NCBI GenBank assembly: GCA_010094045.1
Contig: ML986582.1
Location: 496,001 to 560,000, forward strand
From: Lojkania enalia
Taxonomy: Eukaryota > Ascomycota > Dothideomycetes > Pleosporales
Direction: 5' to 3'
DNA: 64,000 nt
Below the pieces are notes generated by a model that saw only the letters and a list, made by a program, of their open reading frames with translations, did not search any database and was not told where the DNA came from. Positions 11,935 to 22,200 of this stretch are shown piece after piece (the first letter of the stretch is position 1; every line of letters begins with the position of its first letter). The position numbers were made by a program, and so were the translations under genes.

Positions 11935-14427
11935 TTATATGTCTATTTTCGCTAAGAAAGAGGGTATAGTTTAGTAGACAAACATTCCGGTGGATATTCC
12001 GCAGTAACCGCTTGCTCACTTAGGTATTCATGTAGCTTATGGGGTATTTTTGGCATATGAGCAGCTAATAACTTTTTTCCCATCCATTCTACAGAGCTCT
12101 CATATGTCTTTTGCTGATTCACTATGCTTGCTTGTCGAACCCAGCATCACGGACACGATACGATAGGTTGCGTAAGGCCGGTTCCGGCTGACGCTCACTT
12201 TGCGCATTTTAAGATGTTACCGATACTGCCGACAAGGAATTCAATGGTGCCATAAGATTAGAACATGGATCAATCTGTCGAACGATTTTTGAGCACTACT
12301 AACATAAGGTGCCTGAGGCGTTGTATGAATCATACCAAAACATAATCTGCATGGCTCAAAGCTGCCACTTGGATTTTCTCATCACTCTATATCTTGAGTT
12401 ATCATATGTTTCCATGAGCTAGTGGTTCGCCATGTTGAGGGATTATTGAGTATTTGACTCGCCTCATACTTGCATAGCCGTGAATTCCGAGCGACAGAGC
12501 ATCGGCCTATCCTTCTTATTTGGAGAGTTTTATATATCTCAAAGTTTCCCTTTTATATGGCCAAATTCGTCTTAGGCAGTTCATCAGGTTCAATGCTAAT
12601 TATCTTTGTTTACCCGACCGCATGCTCTCTACTTGCGCTTTTTCTGGTTCATGCGCACTTTTCGATAAAGTTAATCCTACAGCCATATCTATTGTTCTGT
12701 CAAACTTGCCAGTCTAATGGTAGCCAAATATCGTTGGTATGCAGCCAAGTTTCTGAAATTTGCTGCAGTCTTTGGTGTTCTTTTGACGGCAAAGTCGTGC
12801 ACGTATCAGCCTCCATCGTACCTCACTCACCGATCACGTCCTTAAACCCAATATTTAGCCCAACTGGAGGTGCTTCCCTTGAATTTTCAGCACTATGTAG
12901 CACTAAACGGTGCCCGGATCTTCCCTTGGCCTTTTTACAGTTCCAGGAACACAGATAGCGCTACTCTGCACGCTAAGTCCGTCCTCCTGCAGAATCGGCT
13001 TGTTAATTTAATATACACGCCTAAAAGGCTGATGAGGTCATCTACAGAATTGATATCTATGTCGATTATCGTCTACCAAGGCTCATGGAGGCAAGGAATC
13101 AAGTTCGGATTCACAAGGCTGAAGGATCGCCCATTGAAGCAACTTCGATACACTACGGTCAATTGTTGACATCGCGAGACATGTTCCACACGTCCAAGAG
13201 CTATCCAAGTTTAATGCATATTCTACATGATTGGAAACCAGGTAGAATTGCCTAGCTCCTGAATATTGACCCGCCGACTATGAGAAATGGTATTATAGAC
13301 GCAAAGGTGAGTGACTGATGAGAGTCAATTTCCCAATATATTTATTTAGCGCCATATGACAATCGGCATTGTGAAGAACTCGAATGTTGCGTTGGAATGT
13401 CACTCCATAGTTTTCCCTCAGATGATAATATTCCTATCCCAAAGCCCACTCCATATTTATTTTTTTTTCTCAAAAATCCCAGCGATCAAACGTCATACAC
13501 GTATGCCTTTATTATCGCCAATACGGTAAGCGTCTCAAGTGGCTTATCATCATTCAGAGATATGTGCTTGGTCTTTTCTCTCTCTAAAAGTCAGTCTGAC
13601 TTCATCCTAGATCCAATCCTACTCTGCATTGTCATATTCTGCCGCCCGAATATTTAGTTAGAGACAGAAAATGTCCCACATCTCGTAATTTCCATTGTTG
13701 AGAGCTCAAACTATACTATTTCATCGGAATCTTAGCCTAAAATTTGTACTTAACTGTCTTAGGACCCCTCTAGAATCTCAACGCAATCATTATCCTTGTA
13801 GAAACTCGCTTTAATACTCTATTTCCCGCATTATAAGCATGGTTCAATGTTCTATCCCGCAAGATTGAGCTTCTAAAAGAGGCTAGCAATAGTAATGGGC
13901 CACTTGCGCCACTCATGAAAATGAAAGAAGGCGCGCTACTTGTCTCCCACTTGCCCCCGAACCCGTATGTCATATTGTCGCGCACCTTTATCCAAATTTT
14001 AGCAGCAGTACATCATCCTAGTACGTGTGATGGAAACTCTTTGCTTTTATCAGACTGTTCTCGCCACTCTATCACGCGTCGGGAAGTTAACTACCCACAT
14101 CCGATGGAACGGTCAGCAAAATATACGAGCTTGATCGTGTGATCTTCGTAAACCCTAGCTGGGAGTGAGACAATAGGGCTTGCTTTTTATAACATGACAT
14201 TGCTGCAATGAGCGCTCGGTATCTCGCGCTAGAGTGTTGGACTCCTAAGAGAGAAAAGGATCGTGTGAAGGATTCTCTAGCTACTAGCATGGAGAAAATA
14301 GCTGTTGGAAGCGCCTTAGATTTCTACACTATATTCAGTGTAGATGCATATATACATGTCTATAAGCTCTATACCTACAGTATCTTTTCTATTTTGAAGC
14401 ACTTTTGAAGTATTGCCTACGCTTGAA
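11935..14427. other. Gene-poor AT-rich stretch
   Basis: About 2.5 kb with only short frames on either strand. The longest (12470-12958, 162 codons on the plus strand) has no recognisable domain and starts without a promoter-like context. Homopolymer T and TA-rich runs are common. I see no transposon ends or clear repeats. Confidence 0.5.
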
Positions 14428-14895
14428 ATGACCATAAATCCTCCCCAAGGTCTTTCATTCTCACGCGCTCCCTTGATTATGACAATGGATCAGATGAGCA
14501 TTATCGCCTGCAGGCCGCTTATTCAGCCCACGGGATTAACTACCCGACTCCTTAATAACCACTACCTAAAGCCTGGCCATCCCCAACATAACGAGCGGCG
14601 TTGTGCTCAAGCTAACGCACAGGATCTCGATCTACAAAAGTACTTCGGCGAGAATCTGGAAAATGACAGCTTCCATTATTTCAGAATTCCCGCATCAGAG
14701 GAGGCATATTTCGTTTCCCATTGGATTAGCCATCACATTACCTTCTGTAAACTAGCTCGCGGCCATGATGGCACCGTAATCTGTCGCGTCAATGTCCTGA
14801 ATCTTTCAGATATTGCCAGTCCTGATATTGCGGCGTCAGGGCTTTACACACCTTCGGAAAGGAGTGTTCATTGGAAGCTTCTCCATGACGACTAA
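14428..14895 (+). CDS. Hypothetical protein, 155 residues
   Basis: ATG-started single frame. The second half (from about residue 65) has ordinary coding-like codon use and a well-mixed composition (QKYFGENLENDSFHYF, SEEAYFVSHWISHHITF, GTVICRVNVLNLSDIA). I recognise no domain, signal peptide or membrane segment. The first half is less convincing, so the true start may be internal (Met at 14479 or 14485) or an upstream exon may exist. It may be a fragment of a former gene, given the gene-poor surroundings and the pseudogene 3 kb downstream. Confidence 0.35.
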   Translation: MTINPPQGLSFSRAPLIMTMDQMSIIACRPLIQPTGLTTRLLNNHYLKPGHPQHNERRCAQANAQDLDLQKYFGENLENDSFHYFRIPASEEAYFVSHWISHHITFCKLARGHDGTVICRVNVLNLSDIASPDIAASGLYTPSERSVHWKLLHDD

Positions 14896-16256
14896 GGCAT
14901 GTCTTAGTTGACGCGGGTTGACGGCGAAGTTGATCCACCTCGTCTGACTGTGGTACAACTAGAACAACGAGGCAAGTTTGGGAACAAGCCCCTAAAGAAC
15001 AGTCAGGTACCCCAGCGGCGTATGATGTGAGGTGATGGCATAGAAAGAAAGGCTTCTACGGACCATCAGGTCCAAATACGGATGAACTTGTCGCACTGAC
15101 CATGGCCAAGAGAAGTGGTATCTTCATAATTGGAGGGAACTCTCCCGGGATTATCATTCACCCACCTTGCTTGCTATGAGAGTATTGATTTGAATGTTGA
15201 CTCTGTCGTCTTGTAGGTTCTTAGCTTCAATAATTCTACAAGAATACATTTTTGCCACCGCGTTTGTTTTTACTGTACGGCGATCATTCCTTTCCAATAA
15301 CTGGCTATACCACTCTTACATCATCCACCAACGCATACAAGTTAGGACTCACAGGCTCGTCTAGGAACAAGAGGCGCGGAAATACCATATCCTTTCAGTT
15401 TGCAATCAAATTGCCGCACCGGCCCCACGATTATGTCACTAAATGACCTTGAACGGTCGAAGAAGATCAGATTTAGCATGCGTCGCCTCAAACCTAGTGT
15501 TCAGAACTGTTTTACATTCCGCCTCGTTTCACAAGAACGGTGTGACGGTGCTGGCATCTATCGCAGCGCTTACACTTGCGGTCTGTGTGCGCGCCTACGT
15601 CTACGCTTCTAATTCGTCGACGAGGCGCAGCAGCGCCCATCAGCAAATCCTCCGAGGCCCCCAACCCATTTTCACCCTATTCCAACCCTGAACCCAGTTG
15701 ACCCAAATCTTCCACGCCAAACAGATTATCTCACTTTCATACATACTACGAGCGCTTCCCTAGATCCTCGGGGTCACGTACCAGGACAGATCGTGTTGGT
15801 CGGACTTGTAATCAGCCTGTTTTGCTCTATGGAAACAAATCTATCGGTCCCCGAGCACTAGCTTGCTGGGTTACGCAGCTGGAAATTCCAGCATCTAGCA
15901 GAGTTCTACTAAATTTGTGGGAATTTGGGGGTGTTACAGGGTTAGACATAGGCGCGCAAGGCGTTATCCCATGGTGTGACTTTAGTAGGGTGCTCAGTTG
16001 TCTTCCGATATTTCATACACGGGGAGGACGCGGAGGATATAAAGGCTTGTCAACTGTTGAGCTCCACTTTTCGCAGTAGCCAAAGGCTAACTACTTCTCT
16101 TATTTCTACATCCATTCTCTTTTCATTGTCTTAGTATTCTCTTCCGTATAGACATCAAATTCAAATCCTTCCTTCATTCCTTTATTTCCATACACTTTAG
16201 CTTTCGATCCGATTGCACATAATCCACGTCGCAAATCTAAGATATCAAGTATAAAA
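14896..16256. other. Intergenic stretch upstream of the 16.3 kb gene
   Basis: No convincing frame. The last 250 bases look like a promoter and leader for the gene at 16257: a TATA box at 16038 and then a long pyrimidine-rich leader (ctcttatttctacatcc and similar) over 16090-16200. Confidence 0.5.
16038..16044 (+). promoter_or_regulatory. TATA box (TATAAAG)
   Basis: TATAAAG followed by a C/T-rich leader and, 213 bases later, the ATG at 16257. The spacing fits a transcript with an approximately 180-nt 5' UTR. Confidence 0.5.
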
Positions 16257-16844
16257 ATGCCGCGACCAAACCGCTATCACCCATACAACCGCTCTGCTAT
16301 GCCTGCTACTCTTCCTTTTCCCCGCCTCCCCACATTGCCGAAGCCCTACGCCAGGCCCATGCCTACCATTGCGGAACTACCCACCTCTTCTCCATACCAG
16401 CAAATCTACCCAGGTTATATAAAAGCTTTCACAACCGACGGCAAGGACCTCGTTGCCCGCAGTATAATGCTCGGACCTGACGGTACCTTCCACCTCCAAA
16501 TGGAAATCGTCCGCTGTCCGTCCCCAATTCGATTCAGCGAGCCACCTGTCGACCCATATCTTGGTAATAATCTAACTGTGGCGTCTACCTGGGACGAGCG
16601 GGGTGTTAATGAGGGGAACCAAGTTGAGAATAGGCAGCAGCAGAAAGATATCGGCATGGTGAAGGACTGCATGCCTTGTGAGAAACAGAACTTAAATTCT
16701 GAGTGCGCTATTCTGGACTCGGATGATGAGAGCATTATTGGGGAGGGTGATGGATTGAGTGAAATGTTTCAGGAAAGTAAGGCCGTGTTGGATATGATTC
16801 GGGGTATGAGGAGTGAATTGGACGGCGGGACTCGACAGTCTTGA
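16257..16844 (+). CDS. Hypothetical protein, 195 residues
   Basis: Single-exon frame with a good upstream promoter (TATA box, pyrimidine-rich leader) and start context (aaaATGcc). The N-terminus is Pro-rich with Arg and Tyr (RPNRYHPYNR, LPTLPKPYARPMP). The middle (YIKAFTTDGKDLVARSIMLG, GTFHLQMEIVR) could be a small beta-rich unit, and the C-terminal third is acidic (LDSDDESIIGEGDG). No known domain, signal peptide or membrane segment is seen. Function unknown. The promoter makes a real expressed gene more likely than a chance frame. Confidence 0.55.
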   Translation: MPRPNRYHPYNRSAMPATLPFPRLPTLPKPYARPMPTIAELPTSSPYQQIYPGYIKAFTTDGKDLVARSIMLGPDGTFHLQMEIVRCPSPIRFSEPPVDPYLGNNLTVASTWDERGVNEGNQVENRQQQKDIGMVKDCMPCEKQNLNSECAILDSDDESIIGEGDGLSEMFQESKAVLDMIRGMRSELDGGTRQS

Positions 16845-17677
16845 AATGTCTTTCCTTTGGCCAGGGTTTAACAATAGAGGCACTTGCGAGTTCAGCGTAA
16901 TGATGCGGTATCTTTCGGTATGTTTTGAGAGACATTGGTGCAATCGTGTAGTGGCAGTTTGTCCTTACTCCTGATTTTGTCTTTCCGTATCTTATTATGA
17001 AGGTGGGTAGCATCGCTTGTTTTGGGTCGGCGTACAGCATCCTAAAGTTCACTACGACAGCCTCGTTATTTCGAGATTGAGCGTAAGATGTCGATTTATA
17101 GCATGATTTTTGCAAACACTGTACTCTATTATCAAGCGCAGTTCCCATCTGTCAACTCCTCTCTAGGCTATGACTACATTTCTCTTCGATACGCTCTAAT
17201 GGGTTCACTATACACGTCAATGTCGGGCCTCATCCACGATAGGCTTTACAATTTCTCGTTAGCATAGGAATCTAAGCTTGCACTACTACACTTCTTTCCA
17301 TTGCCTTCGATGGAGGCTCATTGTTCCATTAAGTCGTCGTCGTTAAGATGTCCTTTCGATGGTCACGATCTTGCACCACGGACTAATTATTCTCGTTGTT
17401 ATAGAACATGACATGCACATTACTTTCACCGGTGGACTCCCCATTCCCATTCTTCACCTTTACTTTTTCAACCATGTGCGCCCTCATAGATAAGCCCAAA
17501 GTGTACAATCGCGCTCCACATGAGATCTTTTGTGTCACGCTTCGCCATCATCCACAACTCTTGAGTCTTGCAGCTGAGTAGTACTTCAAATAGGTCCTCG
17601 CAGCTCAGTCTTCATATCCGAGCCGCTATTGCTCTGCTCCTTCAAATGCTGTACGTTTTAGTCCTTGAGGTCGGATG
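16845..17677. other. Intergenic stretch
   Basis: Between the 3' end of the 16.3 kb gene and the F-box-like pseudogene. Only short frames; nothing recognised. Confidence 0.4.
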
Positions 17678-18115
17678 CTAGCGAAGAAGCGTAGAGATGA
17701 GTGTGTAGTACACTTCAACTTCGTCGCGCCAGCCATCATTCTTGATCTCTTCGATGCTCATAGATAAGTTATTGAGCGGATACTGCATCAAGATGAAGGC
17801 GGCGTTGACGTCTAACGGATCGAGCTTCTCAATTGGCATAGTGATGTCAACATGGCGAAGACACAGCCATCGGGCCCAAGCTCCATAGTTTTAGCCCAAA
17901 GTCGAAGGTCGAAGATGTCTGCAAGCGAAATTCAACTTTTTGGAAAGCGATTTTCTGGGTTTCATTGTTTATCAGGCGGCAAGTGCCCAAAGTGCAAGCA
18001 CCTCGGGGGTCCTTCCGCTGCGCGGTGGTGCGAATACGTACTCGTAAATTTCAAGTCGAATTTCGGTAGGAATTGCTGTCAAAAGCTTTGAGTTAGACTG
18101 CGGCACGATTAGCAT
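17678..18115 (-). pseudogene. Frameshifted F-box-like protein gene
   Basis: Starts as MLIVPQSNSKLL and contains the core TAIPTEIRLEIYEYVF, typical of the fungal F-box-like family found in substrate adaptors. The frame then stops at about 17972, but similarity to the family continues in other frames. After a T-run near 17986 a second frame reads GTCRLINNETQKIAF and EFRLQTSSTFDFGLKLW. A third frame from about 17870 reads ARWLCLRHVDITMPIEKL and ends ISTLLR at 17678. At least two frameshifts are therefore needed, the first explained by loss of one T in a homopolymer. No GT-AG intron bridges them. Either the gene is decaying, or the assembly has indel errors. A related intact gene lies at 60485-61309. 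Confidence 0.65.
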
Positions 18116-19209
18116 GCTGGAGATATGTGCATGGTAAAAGGATTGAAAGTTGTGGGTAAGGTTGACCCGGTCGTACGTTTCGAGGATATTGTGCGTCAAG
18201 GCGGTGTTTGGTATTAGTGCTAGGGGGCTGAGGGTGGGCATTGTGCGGGTATGTTATTTCCGGGAGAAGGCATTGGTAAGTAAATGATGAAGCTAGATCA
18301 TAAACTAATGACGATACTTTTAATGCATGATGTGGCTGTGCGGCGTCTTGTTTGCTGTTGCGACTTCCGTGAATCACTGCTCCAAGTTTACGCATCAAAC
18401 TATCTTATCGCATCGCGCGACACTTTTATCATACTTTGTACGACTCGTCCAATAATCTGACTGAACCTACGTAATGGCTGATTCCGCGTAGAGAGCATTC
18501 TTTACAAGACCGATGCCAACTAGGCTATGTTCTTTCTCTGCAAAGATTGGGCCGCACTACCAATGGCTCCATCTATTATTCAATTTGATGAAATATGCGC
18601 GGTAGTATAAATGTTAAGCCGATTTAGAAAGTCCTCAACCAAGTCACCCTGAATCTCGAACACCCAGGCACAAAATTTCTCATCTCACTTTCCTGTATGC
18701 CGGCCCGTTCTGCGGCTTTAGGATTCTAAGCTATCTCTTTCCTGTTTCATTATTCTATTTCGGGCCCGGGCGCAGTGGGTTCGATTGCAGATTTTCTTGC
18801 TCTAGCGACTGGATGATAACGACCAGTCTGCGTTTAGTGCATACCCCAGTATCTAGTATGAATAAACGAACGGCAGTAGTGAAAGTCTCGGACTAATTCG
18901 AAAGCATAATAACAAAGTACAAAATCTCTCATTAGAAGAGCACTACACTACATAAGATCACGATTTCCCCCACAGCTCAATAACCCACAAAACTCGCTTT
19001 CAATGCAAAACAGACTTTTTGCCCATATTCCCATATTTCCTCATGCTTGCAGGACCGATTCTCAAGAGCCCCGAACGCCGTTAGAATACATGAAAGTTAA
19101 AAATTAACTCCAAATAACCCCGAACTCCATACATCTTAGATTGAGAATACAGTAGAACCCTCAGGGCTATTCAATTAGTTTAAAGATATACCATCCTACG
19201 GATATCGTT
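18116..19209. other. Intergenic stretch downstream of TRA1
   Basis: Holds the upstream region of the F-box-like pseudogene (another in-frame ATG at 18241) and the TRA1 3' UTR. Nothing else recognised. Confidence 0.4.
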
Positions 19210-22200
19210 CTACAGATAACCCATCCATAGTGCATCCGTCTGACTCAATTTGACAGGGTTCACTGCATTGCTAACAAGATCCACAACGGTCTGGTTTGCC
19301 GGCAGATTGTTCATGCTCGGTAAGTTGCCAACAACCGTTACCCTTCTTACGATGAGATCGCTGTTTTGCTGCACGCTCTCCCGTAGCATTTCGGAAGAGA
19401 GTTGCTTGTGTTGGCTCATGAACCAGTGGTTCATCTCGTCACGCATGAATATTGCAAGCTGCATGTCGAGCTCTCCCTCTGGCTCAAGGAGGCACCGACC
19501 AATAGTCATGACGGCACTGGCAAAAATGCCCTCTAGTGCGAGTGGACCCATAAGGGTCTGAAGATTCGGCGTCAGGCGGAATGGAACAGGTTCGTTGTTG
19601 TGAAGGATCGGTTTTCCAACGGCCATTGAAGGAATCAGTTCTGAGCCCCAGACAAGGCCGCTGCCACGAGATATGTTGAGCTTGTGTGGATAACGAGTGT
19701 TCATGTGCATGACATAAGTCATAAAGGTGAGGGCTGCGAGCTGATACGAGAAGGTGCGACGAAATAACCAGAAATCTGAATAGTCAGGGTAGGTGCTGCG
19801 GAAGTAATCAAGCAAGATAGTCGGCGGGACATATTTTTCTTGCACGGCAGCGAAAGTCTCGAGACGAATGCTGTTAGCGTGCTCGATGTTTTTCTGCGAA
19901 TCGTTAGTAATTACAAATGCAATGCTTGCCATGGCACTTACCGGTTGTAATGCCCGTAGTTTTTCGATACTAAAGAGCACGGGCTCGTCTTTGTTGACCC
20001 CATTCCGTCTGCAGTAATCTTCAAAGATGCCTTGCATGTTGATGTATGATGTATCGTCTTGAACCATGCGAACACTTGGCGTAATAGGAACCATGAGCGG
20101 CAGATGGAACTGGAGGTTTCTCCTACGACTCTCCTTCCTCTTCGCTAGAATGCCGTTAAATATCCTGAACAGTTGCAACATCCTCTCTTCCCTCCTTGAG
20201 TTCCTAGCAGCTGGGAATTGGACTGCAAAAGGATGCGCACTTCCATCATGACCGCGGATCTTGAGCCGGCGATGGCAAACACCAATACCGCGCACCAGAT
20301 CAACATCAGGCAGGAAACGCTCAATGCGAACGAAGTCGGAATTCTTATCCCGATGTTGCAAGTACTGTCCCGGCACTTCAACATCATCAAACTTGAGGAA
20401 TCTGAACTCATTGAGCTGGTGGGTAAATGTCTCCAGAGGCGTAACTAGCTTCCTGCGATCGAGTTTCTCTTCGAAACGATTCCTCCAGATGCGAAGTTTC
20501 TGAATGTATTCGTACATGGTTGGTTTGTGCTGAACAAAGTCATGTTCGAAGGCTTTTCTTATGTGGGGTGGGAGGACAGATTCCGCAAAGCGGGTGATGT
20601 TTGCTTCAGTCGAAGGAGGAAGGCGAACTTCTTGTGCATACAATCCGGGCGATCGGCCAACGTAGGATAGGCCATCGTTCAACAGGGCTACGATCAACCT
20701 ATAGGCATCTTCGTCCGGCGGACACTTAAAGTTCTTCTGAATCTGGTCGAGCATGGTTTCCATGGACAGAGCAAGAAGCGGGAAAGCCGTCTTGAGAATG
20801 GCTGAAATTTCCTCAACATGATCCCATGGCTTCTTTAGCGTAGCAGCAGTCTCGGTTGCGGCACCGCCTGGAGTACCTTGAGCAGCTCCTTCAGATTTCA
20901 CTGTGCCATTCGGCGTACTGTTGGCAGCAGGTTTGACTTCCCCGCTGGCGGAACCTGGCCGATTAGCACTGGAGGCAGAACCTGGCCGAGCATCCGGAGA
21001 TCCTTGCTTCTGCGCCGGTGAGCTTTGGTTCTGTTGTTGTTTTGAACGTGCAGCTTTCTCCTTCGCTTCCTTGGCATCATGATTCTTTTTGAGGACTGCC
21101 ATGTCCTCTCTCGTCGTCCTCAGATGGCAATAGAGAGCCTGCGGGTAGGTCTTCGCAAGCTTTCCAAGAATTTGTCTAGCGATGGATGCTTCCGGTCTAG
21201 ACAGACTGTTAAGCAGCTGAGGAATATATGTGATCCAATACCATGCAGGAGTGTCGCCTTTGAATTCCTCGAATTTCTCCGCTAGACGTCGTTCTGCGTT
21301 ATCCAGGCTGAGCAGCCATAGGACACGACCAAGCAGCTTCCTTGATTTTGCATTCTTGAACTGGCTTGCCGCCTCAAGGTAGCAGCTGAGAGCTGCTTCC
21401 GCCTTTTCCAGGTTTGTAGGATCTTCCTTGAAAGACATGTCATTATAGCGACCCCATTCAGCCCAGGCCTTTGGTAATTTAATGTCAAAGAATAGCGCGC
21501 TCCCAAAAGCCTCGTTGGCCTCATTTTTCTGACCTAGTCTTGCAAGGAACATTCCTTTAAGAGTGTAGAACTCTGCTTTTTGCTGTGGACCAAAGTAGTT
21601 GAGATTCGTGTTGTTGATAACATCAAGGCCGTTATTGAGCTCCGTGCGGTTTTGGTAATGGCATTTTGCCTGCTCACGAAGTTTGAGGAATGCCTCTTGG
21701 ATCTCAATGTTCGGGAGAGTATATATGCGGCTGAGCTGCTGGATACACACGTCTGGAAGATTGTGCTTCCTAGCAACATGAGCAAATCGGTTGATGATCC
21801 AAGCTGTTTCATGGTAACCGCGGTAAGCAAACGAGTTACCAGAGGCATTACCCTGGTTAGGTGGGAGGAGCGGCAAATATACACCATTAATCAAATGGAA
21901 GATATGTTGCCGCCAAGTGACTAAGTCTTGCCAGGCATTGATGTCGTCCCAAAAGTTTGGAAGCCTATCACGCCAAGTGCTGAGCAGTAGCTTCAGTTCT
22001 TGCGATTTATGATCCAAGTTCTGCTGCGTTGTCGCTGCTAAACTTTGGCAAATGACACTAGCGTCATGCAGTTCGACCAACTGCTGGAAGTGTTGTAGGA
22101 TCGGAATGTGCGAATTGGTGATGCGTCGAGGTAGTTGGTGCCATTTCCTAATAGACAATTGAATGGATTCATCGCAAAGCCTATGGAACTCCTGCTGCGT

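Noticed and set aside
12470..12958. 162-codon frame
   Set aside because: Hydrophobic and cysteine-rich in an AT-rich stretch, no recognisable domain; likely chance.
15400..15691. Frame resembling a Zn2Cys6 cluster (ERCDGAGIYRSAY)
   Set aside because: The cysteine spacing does not fit the six-cysteine pattern, and the frame lacks the following linker and coiled coil.
18770..18800. tRNA B-box-like GGTTCGATT
   Set aside because: The final bases of the B box do not match, and no A box or cloverleaf stem is found about 50 bases upstream.
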